A DNA stretch of 33,961 nucleotides from Chlamydiota bacterium (GTDB taxonomy: Bacteria; Chlamydiota; Chlamydiia; Chlamydiales; Rhabdochlamydiaceae): assembly GCA_026398435.1 (NCBI GenBank), contig JAPLSW010000071.1:1-33961 (forward strand), in the 5' to 3' direction. Numbering within the stretch: the stretch's first letter is position 1; each line of letters starts with the position of its first letter. Of this stretch, positions 15,864 through 23,825 are shown in pieces. Below the pieces are notes generated by a model. That model was not told the origin of the DNA. It saw only the letters and a list, made by a program, of their open reading frames with translations, and ran no database searches. The translations under genes and the position numbers were made by a program.

Positions 15864-16245
15864 TGTTTCCCCCGCCCTTGCGTTTCCATTCCTTATAGAC
15901 CTCTTCAGCTAACTTAAGCCTTGAGTAAATGAGTTCCATATCTTGTTTTGGAGTTTCCTTACCTTTCTTGCTTTTCTTTTGGAAAGCGTGGAGTACCAAA
16001 ATAGCCTCCGCAAATCTAACCGTGTATACGGCTCTAAACGTATCGCCTTTATGATCTTGAACTAGCTCAACCACGCTAGCTCCTCCAAATCCAGACAGAG
16101 TCTTTGCTATATCGGGATGCACCGCTAATTGAGCCTGATAAAGTCCGTGTCCAAATTCAACTATTACATCTTTTGGCATATCCATCAAATCGCGTTTAGA
16201 TGAACTTACCCACAGTAGCGATTTAAGCTCTATTTTCTCACCCAT
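15856..16245 (-). CDS. Gp49-like/HigB-family toxin
   Basis: The 129-residue product matches the phage-derived Gp49-like (RelE/ParE-superfamily) toxins: LSGFGGASVVELVQDHKGDTFRAVYTVRF, then LHAFQKKSKKGKETPKQDMELIYSRLKLAEE. Family members are ribosome-dependent mRNA endonucleases. The toxin gene precedes the antitoxin gene, which is the HigBA order. GAGG stands 7 bases before the ATG. Whether the toxin is active cannot be told here. Confidence 0.88.
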   Translation of the reverse strand: MGEKIELKSLLWVSSSKRDLMDMPKDVIVEFGHGLYQAQLAVHPDIAKTLSGFGGASVVELVQDHKGDTFRAVYTVRFAEAILVLHAFQKKSKKGKETPKQDMELIYSRLKLAEEVYKEWKRKGGGNND

Positions 16246-16543
16246 TCCTTTACCTCAGTATATCAACATTGGTATATCTTATCTATACAAACCTAGGCTT
16301 AAATGACGATAATTCAATGTAATCACTTAAGTTTCAGCATGTTTTATTAAAAAAATGTAAGAAAATTCTACTCTATGATTGTAATTTTTTAAAGCAGTAT
16401 CTAATTTTTCAGGAACTCTATTTTAAAACTGAGAAACCTGCTTCTACTGAAGCTTCAATTCATTACAGAAATAATAAAATAAACATTTACATTTTATATT
16501 ATTCCATTACTTTAAAAATTAACACATCAAATAACGAGAAACT
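16246..16543. other. Divergent intergenic region between HigBA-like pair and CHAP gene
   Basis: This stretch of 298 bases is strongly AT-rich. The left end holds the toxin-antitoxin promoter with its GTATATC repeats, and the right end holds the CHAP promoter. TATATTATT near 16495 is a candidate -10 region for the CHAP gene. No gene or RNA was recognised. Confidence 0.35.
16258..16278 (-). promoter_or_regulatory. Direct repeat in the toxin-antitoxin promoter
   Basis: GTATATC occurs twice, at 16258-16264 and 16272-16278, 14 bases apart and just upstream of the toxin start. This is a plausible operator for the XRE antitoxin. No footprint can be inferred, and AT-rich sequence makes chance repeats possible. 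Confidence 0.4.
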
Positions 16544-17152
16544 ATGAACTGCTTAATTGGACTATCCTTGATTTTCGCTTCTATTACCCCAGAGGAAGAC
16601 TCCTGCACGAATAACTGCAACTCTGAATTTGGGTCTACTATTGGAGAGTCCTATCTTACCAAAGCTTATAGCAATTGCCATGGGGATTGCCTGAAACTAG
16701 AGACCAATTTCGTCTCGGTAAAAAATCGACAGATCCCAAGCGGCCTAAAATGGCAATGCGTGGAATATGCCAGACGCTGGCTTATTGAGAACAAAGGGAT
16801 CACCTTCGCTCCTGTCAAATACGCTTACCAGATCTGGGATTTACACTACGGTACCCAAGTAGAGACAAATGCTGAGGTCCCCCTTCTCAAATGCAAGAAT
16901 AAGATTTCTAAGACAGCTCCTGAGGTGGGTGATCTATTAATTTACAGCGATGCTTTTGCAATCACGGGACATGTGTCTGTTATTGTTGGGGTAGCGCCAA
17001 ATTCCGTGACTATAGGAGAGCAGAACTATTTTAATGCTCCCTGGGATGGAGGGAATTACTCCCGAAGATTACTCCTTGATAAATCCCCTGATGGCACCTA
17101 CCGGATTTTTGACGACTGCCTACTCGGCTGGGTCCGTTTTGCTTCTCCCTGA
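16544..17152 (+). CDS. CHAP-domain amidase resembling glutathionylspermidine amidase
   Basis: The 202-residue product is a stand-alone CHAP domain. The catalytic cysteine sits in KWQCVEYARRW (C72), the histidine in TGHVSVIVG (H143) and the acidic residue in GEQNY (E159). These blocks, and the YSRRL that follows, are closer to the amidase half of glutathionylspermidine/trypanothione synthetases than to phage endolysins. That amidase splits glutathionylspermidine, while other CHAP enzymes cut peptidoglycan peptides. A short hydrophobic N-terminus followed by several cysteines may be a secretion signal. The synthetase half is absent. The gene stands alone, and its ribosome site is weak. Confidence 0.75.
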   Translation: MNCLIGLSLIFASITPEEDSCTNNCNSEFGSTIGESYLTKAYSNCHGDCLKLETNFVSVKNRQIPSGLKWQCVEYARRWLIENKGITFAPVKYAYQIWDLHYGTQVETNAEVPLLKCKNKISKTAPEVGDLLIYSDAFAITGHVSVIVGVAPNSVTIGEQNYFNAPWDGGNYSRRLLLDKSPDGTYRIFDDCLLGWVRFASP

Positions 17153-17250
17153 TCTATGTTATAGCCGCCGTTACGTCTGCAGCTTTGTAGTTAAAGATCA
17201 AAAATCTATGATATCTTAAGACCCTCGATGTATCCCACTTACTAAAAAAA

Positions 17251-19143
17251 TCAGGGAATAGATAACAATGTAGAAGCACTGCTTTGCTGTCCATCCGGGT
17301 TTGTAATAGTAATAGTTTTAGCTCCCTTTGTTGCCCCTACAGTCGAAACGGTGACATGGAGCTCGGTCGGACTAACAACTGAAAAAGAGGAAATATGAAG
17401 ATTGCCTATCGTCACTGACAAATGATTCGCAAAACCACTGGGAGGGTCATAAAAGGCAGAACCATTCACGCTCGTTCCCTTGATCACAAGCTGCACTGGG
17501 GCTCGACCCAAGGCAATGTGAGAGGGCGTGCACGATGTGGGCGTGACAGGTGGCGAGGCAGGAATAGAGATGACCCTGCATCCATAGAAGTTCGGGGCAT
17601 TACAATATTCCTGAATTGTCCACATCGTGAGGTTGTTTTGGGGATCTACGCTTGTATGGGAATAATCACCCCAGCGACGTCCTCCGGATCCACCTGGATC
17701 TCCCGGAGGATTGTAACTCGATGTCGTTGATGTATAAAGAACAGAGGGACGGAGGGTTCCTGCAGGATCCGCTGCATATCTTAGCGCATACGCAGAATCA
17801 GCAAAAGAAAAGGTCCCTGCCGTACTGCAACCGATGGCCATGGTCCCCACTCCATTGGTCATGACCGAAGGAATCCAGTAATTGCGCCGATGTGTTGCAT
17901 TGGCAAGAGGGTCGTAAAGAGTTCCTGCGTGAAGCAGAGCTGGATGATTAGGATCTGCCATGCTGATTTCATACCAGCGACACCCATCTGCTGTCATCGT
18001 GAGCGAAGAGCTGCTGACTCCGCTTGAATTTGTTCCAACGTTGTGAGCCGTGTAAAGATGGCCGTTTCTGATATGAGTGCTGCCGAGACGATCGTCAATG
18101 GAATCTAAACGTCCATTTACCCCATTTAAATTGCCCTGATGGGGAACTGCGCTCGGGTAACAGGTAGACAAAACGGTGAGTCCAATATTTCCAGAGAGCG
18201 TTGGTGTAGTCCCCGGATTAGTTACCTTTCTAAAAGTCAACTTTCCATATTGGTAAGCATCTACCCCTACAAAATAGCCCACGGTGGCCCCTGGATCAAA
18301 ATTATCTACTCCTTGAGGGGTGATTGGACCTGCGCTATTATCAATAAGATCACGGAAGGCGTAGACGTTCAGAGTTCCCGCTAAAAGGGACGCTTTTGGA
18401 ATGACAAAAGCATCTACATTGAGAAAATAACCAGAAGGACTAAAGATATTAGCTCCAATGTAAAGAGCCTTCGCATCGATTCCAAGAGTTGGAAAATCTG
18501 TAAAATCATTCGGAGAAGAGCGGGGCGGACTTACGGATGCCGGCAAAAAATAATAAAAATGCCAGCTGGTCGAGTTAGTAATGGTTCCACTTCGAGCCAC
18601 AGCTATCATTAATCGAACGGGCTCTCCAATATTAGTAAACCCTAACATAGTCACAAACCAGCTTCCAGATAACCTGTCGTAGCGAACCCTGGGATCACCC
18701 GTATATGCTCCCGGTTGCAAAACAGAAGAGAAAAACGTCCCTGTGTTCATGTTTAGAACACCATCTGGCAAACCTGTTGTTTTACTAAATGAACGGATTA
18801 TTCCATTGCACACGGCAACAAACTGCGTGGGGCCCACAACTCCCATAGAATCCGGAGGAAAGGCTCTGGTATCGCTCAGCGTGACTGCAGTGAAGTTTAC
18901 AGAGCTTGGGACTTTAGCGATTTTGAAAGGAACTTCAATGGGCGAGGTGCTAGCGGCCTGGGCCCCTGAAGGATATTTAGAGAAAACAGGTTGCTCTATC
19001 TCTTGTTGCCCTGAAGGGTCTGGAGAGTCTATGGGGTTCGCAGCTAGATCCTCTACTGTACGGGTGATTCCACCGTATGACACAACCTCAGCATTTATCG
19101 AATTTCCATTTAACAGAATCACTAAAAGAATAACTACGCGCAT
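17251..19143 (-). CDS. Secreted protein with C-terminal IPT/TIG domain
   Basis: The 630-residue product has a signal peptide (residues 1-18, cut near INA). A large domain (about residues 80-520) has repeated beta-rich segments of the kind seen in beta-propellers, including PPDSMGVVGPTQFVAVCNG and GRRWGDYSHTSVDPQNNLTMWTIQEY. The last 95 residues form an IPT/TIG immunoglobulin-like fold (IALGRAPVQLVIKG...TLSIP). Homologous architectures are secreted or surface proteins of unknown function. The gene follows the PEBP gene by 8 bases and is probably co-transcribed. The name is based on the TIG region, and the propeller is inferred. Confidence 0.65.
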   Translation of the reverse strand: MRVVILLVILLNGNSINAEVVSYGGITRTVEDLAANPIDSPDPSGQQEIEQPVFSKYPSGAQAASTSPIEVPFKIAKVPSSVNFTAVTLSDTRAFPPDSMGVVGPTQFVAVCNGIIRSFSKTTGLPDGVLNMNTGTFFSSVLQPGAYTGDPRVRYDRLSGSWFVTMLGFTNIGEPVRLMIAVARSGTITNSTSWHFYYFLPASVSPPRSSPNDFTDFPTLGIDAKALYIGANIFSPSGYFLNVDAFVIPKASLLAGTLNVYAFRDLIDNSAGPITPQGVDNFDPGATVGYFVGVDAYQYGKLTFRKVTNPGTTPTLSGNIGLTVLSTCYPSAVPHQGNLNGVNGRLDSIDDRLGSTHIRNGHLYTAHNVGTNSSGVSSSSLTMTADGCRWYEISMADPNHPALLHAGTLYDPLANATHRRNYWIPSVMTNGVGTMAIGCSTAGTFSFADSAYALRYAADPAGTLRPSVLYTSTTSSYNPPGDPGGSGGRRWGDYSHTSVDPQNNLTMWTIQEYCNAPNFYGCRVISIPASPPVTPTSCTPSHIALGRAPVQLVIKGTSVNGSAFYDPPSGFANHLSVTIGNLHISSFSVVSPTELHVTVSTVGATKGAKTITITNPDGQQSSASTLLSIP

Positions 19144-19151
19144 AGAACACT

Positions 19152-19754
19152 CTAATTTGGAGGGTAGGTAGGGTTTGGTAAAGCATCTGGATTTTGTTTT
19201 TTTCCGGGATCACGGTTGGATGGATTGGGAGGTGTTGGCTGAGCAGAAATCTGTAAAAAACCACTCAATTGCGCATGAGCAAGAGAATGTTTTTCTACCT
19301 GCTTATCCCATTCTGAACCGTTTTTTTTAACTACAGGTCCGAGGGTTGCATTTAAGGCGAAGAGATCAAATAGGTAGAAGTGTTTTTCTGCAATGGGCGG
19401 GCAAAGCGGTGTATACCCTATCTCTCCAAAGTCATTAATGCCCTGCAAAGTCCCGTTTGAAAGTAGAGCATCACGGCCAAGATCCCCCGGTAACTGACGT
19501 GTCTTGCCTGGTATATCATAGATTAACCAATGAATCTTACCGATCGTTTGATCTGTAAGTTTTAAGGCAAAGCTAACGGTTTCTTCAGGAGGATCCGACC
19601 AAAATAGTTCCGGGGTAATCCCCTTACCACAACAGGCGTATTCGCAGGGAATTTCCCCTTGATTTTCAAACAAGGGGCTTTTTAGGCTAAACCCCAAGAC
19701 AGAAGAGACGATGCTCATCTGTAAAACACAAAAACTGTAGTAAAAAACCTTCAT
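19152..19754 (-). CDS. YbhB/YbcL-type phosphatidylethanolamine-binding protein (PEBP) homologue, secreted
   Basis: I start the gene at 19754 (200 residues), where a signal-like MKVFYYSFCVLQMSIVSSVLGF begins and a GGGGTG ribosome site precedes it. A longer frame up to 19868 would overlap the divergent gene. PEBP signatures are present: FENQGEIPCEY, GITPELFWSDPPEETVSFALKL, IHWLIYDIPG, GINDFGEIGYTPLCPP and FDLFAL. PEBP proteins bind small anionic ligands, and the bacterial role is poorly known. The tail is proline-rich (PTPPNPSNRD...), possibly surface-exposed. It is divergent from the BBP7-like gene over only 73 bases. Confidence 0.85.
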   Translation of the reverse strand: MKVFYYSFCVLQMSIVSSVLGFSLKSPLFENQGEIPCEYACCGKGITPELFWSDPPEETVSFALKLTDQTIGKIHWLIYDIPGKTRQLPGDLGRDALLSNGTLQGINDFGEIGYTPLCPPIAEKHFYLFDLFALNATLGPVVKKNGSEWDKQVEKHSLAHAQLSGFLQISAQPTPPNPSNRDPGKKQNPDALPNPTYPPN

Positions 19755-19827
19755 TGCACCCCAATTAAAAAAAAATTCTAGTAAAAAACTTAATACTATG
19801 CAATTTTTTTTTAAAAAGGAGCATTCA

Positions 19828-21132
19828 ATGCATAGGCTATTTCTCCCAGGTATTTTGACTATTTTCACTCCACTTATGGCTCAATCTAGCCCTGAGTATA
19901 ATTCAGAAACGGCTCATGGGGGATCACAAGTAACGCCTGAAACTGAAGTCTCTAGTTTTAAACGAGGCTCGTGCTTTGATGCTGGAGCACAACCAAATAT
20001 CCGTATTTGGGGCAACGCTGAGTACCTGCTTTGGTGGTCTAGGGCTGCCCCCTTACCTGGAGCTTTAGTGACCACTGGAAGCTTAAACGATCCAGTTCCT
20101 GCAGCGCTCGATGAGCCCAATACTCGTATTCTCTTTGGGCAAGAATCCCTAAATAGCAAAAGACAGTCTGGATTTCGCCTAGAGCTACGCTCCTGGTTTG
20201 GAAATAATGACAATTATGGCCTTGAAGGCTCAGGGTTTTATCTGCCTAAAGTCACAAAGCGCAATTTCTTAAAAAGCAGCGACGCAAGTAGTGGCCTTCC
20301 AATTCTTGGCGTTTCTTTTTCCAACGCCGCAATACTGCCCCTTCCCGCAAGCGCCGGTGGATGGAGCTCTATTAATAATAGCGGAGAAACTGCCCTTTTA
20401 GTTGCAGATGGAACCACAAATTTTGGAAAGATTTCAGCCCATTCCTCTTCAAAGCTTTGGGACGTTGAATTGAATGGATTATTTCACTTTTTAAATGGAC
20501 AGAATGGGAGATTAAGCGCTCTTTTCGGTGCAATTTACGCAGATCTATCAGAAACTTTGGAACTAGATTATTATAGTCAACAAATTGCATTTCCTGAAGG
20601 AATATTCAGGTCAACATCCATAGTCGATAACTTCTCCACCCACAACCAATTTTACGGTGGACAGCTCGGGATCAGGGGCGAGTGGTCAAAAAACTGGTTT
20701 TTCGCTAATTTCCTTGGGAAAATCGCTATGGGCGATATGGTTGAAGCCGTTCGAATAAACGGGACATTTTCTGATCCCAATCCGGGTTTTTACGCTCACT
20801 ATGGTCAGGGCCCAGGCGGTATTTTTGCGCAGCCCACTAATATTGGCAAACATAAGCGCAATCGACTGGCGTTTATTCCCCAAATTACGGCACGTATTGG
20901 ACTAAACCTTCTGAAAGAGTTAAGGATCTCTGCTGGATATGACTTCTTTCTTATGAGTAGCTCGGTTCGTCCAGGAGATGAAATCGATCGATCGATCAAT
21001 GAGACTCAAGCAGGTCCGGGACCAAGCGGCACTGAAGAAACACTCACCGGCGATCCTGTACCAAAAAAACAAATGGACTCAACCGTTTATTGGGCTCAAG
21101 GACTTAACTTAGGCCTTGAATTCCGATTTTAA
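19828..21132 (+). CDS. BBP7-like outer-membrane beta-barrel protein
   Basis: The start at 19828 is supported by an AAAAAGGAG ribosome site 6 bases upstream, so the first ATG (19798) is not used. The 434-residue product has a signal peptide (MHRLFLPGILTIFTPLMAQSS). It then carries a barrel domain starting at WGNAEYLLWW and running to a terminal aromatic strand (LNLGLEFRF). The WGNAEYLLWWSRAAPLPGALVTTGS opening and the repeated GLE-type strands are characteristic of the BBP7 family of planctomycetes and chlamydiae. Its role is unknown. It may share a regulatory region with the divergent PEBP gene. Confidence 0.8.
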   Translation: MHRLFLPGILTIFTPLMAQSSPEYNSETAHGGSQVTPETEVSSFKRGSCFDAGAQPNIRIWGNAEYLLWWSRAAPLPGALVTTGSLNDPVPAALDEPNTRILFGQESLNSKRQSGFRLELRSWFGNNDNYGLEGSGFYLPKVTKRNFLKSSDASSGLPILGVSFSNAAILPLPASAGGWSSINNSGETALLVADGTTNFGKISAHSSSKLWDVELNGLFHFLNGQNGRLSALFGAIYADLSETLELDYYSQQIAFPEGIFRSTSIVDNFSTHNQFYGGQLGIRGEWSKNWFFANFLGKIAMGDMVEAVRINGTFSDPNPGFYAHYGQGPGGIFAQPTNIGKHKRNRLAFIPQITARIGLNLLKELRISAGYDFFLMSSSVRPGDEIDRSINETQAGPGPSGTEETLTGDPVPKKQMDSTVYWAQGLNLGLEFRF

Positions 21133-21139
21133 TAGAGCC

Positions 21140-21254
21140 TGAAAAACTCTCTTCAAGCCTCTGAAAAAAACCTTGGGTCAACTTCATACATAGGTGAAGG
21201 CAAATGAGAGGGAATAACCCAGCATTCTTGAGTTTTTCACTTTAGTATACTGGG
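21140..21254 (+). promoter_or_regulatory. Nested inverted repeats in the 5' region of the next operon
   Basis: TGAAAAACTC (21140-21149) pairs with GAGTTTTTCA (21230-21239) and encloses TGGGT/ACCCA (21174-21178 with 21217-21221) and CTTCA/TGAAG (21182-21186 with 21195-21199). CCCAG (21218-21222) can alternatively pair with CTGGG (21250-21254), which would break the inner stem. The region may be the terminator of the BBP7-like gene or an attenuator for the next gene. It is a manual reading, not a folding calculation. Confidence 0.35.
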
Positions 21255-21309
21255 CTAAAAAATCAAAAAAATATTGATCAGAAAACATATCCAATGTTAC
21301 TTTGCGCTA

Positions 21310-22059
21310 ATGAAAAAAAGCCTATGCCTACTTTTGTTACCAGCCTATTCTTTCTCTGCTACTCTTCCTCAAGAGGAGAAAGAGTCCCATAAAATATCCC
21401 CTCATCACCTAGAAATCGGGCCGCAGACCTCTAATATTGCGATTAAGCAAAAAGGGGGAGGCGGAAAACAAGTGGGTTGGATTACGGGAGGACGGGCAGA
21501 ATATCAATACCGAAATAGATGGTACGTCGATGCTTACCTAGAAAAAAGTTGGGGCGATGTAAAAGACTATTACGTGCAGGACTTTTGGACAGAGGGAACA
21601 TTCGGTTACGACCTTTCTGTGAAATGGTTTAGTTTTATTCCCTATTTAGGACTTGGCTACCAATTTTTCAAGGAAAACCAAAATAATACAGGTGTCAGTT
21701 TTTCTACCTACCACCCTTACATTCCAGGGGGCGTGTATCTAGAGGCTAGAGTAAACTCTATGTTCTCTGTAGGTGTTAATACAAAGGGATTATTTTCCCT
21801 AAAAACACTAGATTACATTGGGGGCTTTACTGGTTCCTACTGGCAGTTAAAAGCCCGCAACGATCTTGTTATTGAAGTGCCTATGAATTTTCATGCAGAC
21901 ACAAAAAGTGGAGTCTGGGGATTTTCTGTAGTTCCTTATTACCGGCTTATTCGGTTTGGTCCGTCGATTTCAGTAAGTTCTTTGGGAGTACCCTTGGGCA
22001 TTGAGAGTCAACGAAACGTCTACTTCGGCGGAAGGATCTTACTTACTTATGCGTTCTAA
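21310..22059 (+). CDS. Outer-membrane beta-barrel protein of unknown function
   Basis: I use the ATG at 21310 because MKKSLCLLLLPAYSFSA is a good signal peptide. An in-frame TTG 12 codons earlier is not followed by one. The 249-residue product has eight or more amphipathic strands (for example WYVDAYLEKSWGD, FIPYLGLGYQFF and PYYRLIRFGPSI) and ends with the aromatic strand RILLTYAF, so it is likely a small porin-like barrel. I do not recognise a specific family. Its last 11 bases overlap the next gene, which implies translational coupling. Confidence 0.65.
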   Translation: MKKSLCLLLLPAYSFSATLPQEEKESHKISPHHLEIGPQTSNIAIKQKGGGGKQVGWITGGRAEYQYRNRWYVDAYLEKSWGDVKDYYVQDFWTEGTFGYDLSVKWFSFIPYLGLGYQFFKENQNNTGVSFSTYHPYIPGGVYLEARVNSMFSVGVNTKGLFSLKTLDYIGGFTGSYWQLKARNDLVIEVPMNFHADTKSGVWGFSVVPYYRLIRFGPSISVSSLGVPLGIESQRNVYFGGRILLTYAF

Positions 22060-23758
22060 ATACCTTGCCCTTGGTTTAGTGGCACTCCTTGCAAGTGGAT
22101 TTTCCCTCCCTGAGTTCACTGAATTTTATGATACATATGTCCAAGAGATTGCGGTAAAGCTTGGAGCCCCTTCCCCTGAGATACCAGCCCATGACCTTAT
22201 TGATCCAGAAGCTAATGCTGTAGCGCTATTTAATGAGCAGAAATTCACTCTATGGCTCTCCCCTGTAAGTAGTGAACAGTCCGATTTAGCAACATATTAC
22301 CAGACGATTTTAACGTTTGCAAAAAAACACAATATTAAAAAGGTCATTTGGTATTTCGGCTATACTAGTGCATCTGCAGCCTTTTATGACCCGACATCTA
22401 CAGATCCTACGAGCTTTGTTAAACTCTTAACAACTCCAAGTACAACCTTTCCGTCTACTACACAAATTGAATTGAGGATAGAATGCGCTTCGATGTCTCC
22501 AAGCCCACTCTATACAGGGGCCACTCCGGAACCGACTGCACCCACACATTCAGTCCTTCCGAATTATATGAATACTAGCAATGGATGTTTTTACAATTGC
22601 CTATGGTGGGCACGCGATCTCTATAACGTCGTGAAACTCACCTACCCGAGCCTTATTTCCGGGGTGACGGTAGATTCTCAAAATAACTGCTTATTTATGG
22701 ACCCGCCGCCAGACCCTCCACCGCCTGATTATGGACCTTATACTGTAAATGCGAACGGTACATCAGCTGCCATCAATGCGCAGCAGGCGATCGTAAATTA
22801 CCTCGATGAGTTTGCAAGTATCAATTCCGACTTTTATCCTCTTAAAAGAGGGATGACGTTTGATGGAAGTGCAAGGAAACAAATTTTTGGAAATAGAGCC
22901 ACACTGCCGATAGCGGATAGTGCGCTTGTGGGAGATACAAGCCTAATTTACGATACCTCGTACGGCTTAAGCATGTATTTTTACAATGGTAGCGGTTCTG
23001 ACAGAACGACTCCTTGGACAAGACCCAATCCATCGGCCCCCTTTTTAGATTACATATACCCTCAGCTGTATAATTTAGAAACTCCTTATGTATTCACCCT
23101 ACAGAACCAGCCTTTGCCGGCAGGAATGAAATTTTTACAGCTCCTCTCAAATTCCCCTTACTGTCCAGGGCTGACAACAGGCGGGGCTCTATCTACCATT
23201 AGCTATACTGAAGGGTCGAAAATTATTTTGGGTAGTGGCACGCAATTTGAAACAGAGCTCAACTCTAGTGGGTTAAATTCAAGCAGTCCGATAGCTGTCA
23301 TTAACTCAAGCGGTCAGCAGTGTCTCGTTCCCTCTAGCGATCCCGGTACTGCTTGCGCCGCTAAAATTTCCATTACACCGGGAGTCACAAGCGATGTAGA
23401 ATTATCTTTGGGCGCCAATGTAGCAATTCCAACAGCATCTTCTTATTTACCTTGGCTCTATGTAGAAAATGAGATCAATTACCTGGGGTATGCCGTGACC
23501 CCTGAGATGGTAAGCGGTATTTTTCTGATGTTCTCAGCAGAAGGAAACACAGATGAAGCCTTCTTTGGGTACTGGACTCTTTCTCAATTCATGAATTTTA
23601 TAAACTCCTTTTATACATCGGGGCAGACCTCCGATTCACCTTACCGAGGAAATTCCGGTTCTATTTCTATACCAAATGAATTTGCGATTTTCACCTATGA
23701 GCAAATCACAGGCAAGGCCGGCACGCCACCTGCGATTGTTTGGTTCCCTGGGGAGTAA
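22049..23758 (+). CDS. Secreted protein of unknown function, possible TIM-barrel fold
   Basis: I start at 22049, inside the end of the previous gene, where a ribosome site (GGAAGG near 22030-22036) precedes an ATG that opens a signal peptide (MRSKYLALGLVALLASGFSLP). The 569-residue product has alternating hydrophobic strands such as IKKVIWYFGY, QIELRIEC, LISGVTVDSQN and FLDYIYPQLYN. Their spacing is reminiscent of a (beta/alpha)8 barrel such as a glycoside hydrolase. I cannot assign a family or a catalytic acid. It contains a proline-rich linker near residue 222 (DPPPDPPPPDYGP). Coupling to the preceding barrel suggests they act together at the cell surface. Confidence 0.6.
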   Translation: MRSKYLALGLVALLASGFSLPEFTEFYDTYVQEIAVKLGAPSPEIPAHDLIDPEANAVALFNEQKFTLWLSPVSSEQSDLATYYQTILTFAKKHNIKKVIWYFGYTSASAAFYDPTSTDPTSFVKLLTTPSTTFPSTTQIELRIECASMSPSPLYTGATPEPTAPTHSVLPNYMNTSNGCFYNCLWWARDLYNVVKLTYPSLISGVTVDSQNNCLFMDPPPDPPPPDYGPYTVNANGTSAAINAQQAIVNYLDEFASINSDFYPLKRGMTFDGSARKQIFGNRATLPIADSALVGDTSLIYDTSYGLSMYFYNGSGSDRTTPWTRPNPSAPFLDYIYPQLYNLETPYVFTLQNQPLPAGMKFLQLLSNSPYCPGLTTGGALSTISYTEGSKIILGSGTQFETELNSSGLNSSSPIAVINSSGQQCLVPSSDPGTACAAKISITPGVTSDVELSLGANVAIPTASSYLPWLYVENEINYLGYAVTPEMVSGIFLMFSAEGNTDEAFFGYWTLSQFMNFINSFYTSGQTSDSPYRGNSGSISIPNEFAIFTYEQITGKAGTPPAIVWFPGE

Positions 23759-23825
23759 GAACTTGGCTACTTCCATAAGAAAGTTTAAGCCCAAAAGCCA
23801 CTCTTCTACAAAACTGCCGAGTTTT

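Noticed and set aside
19755..19868. Longer start for the PEBP gene
   Set aside because: The extra residues overlap the divergent gene. The shorter start has a ribosome site and directly opens a signal peptide.
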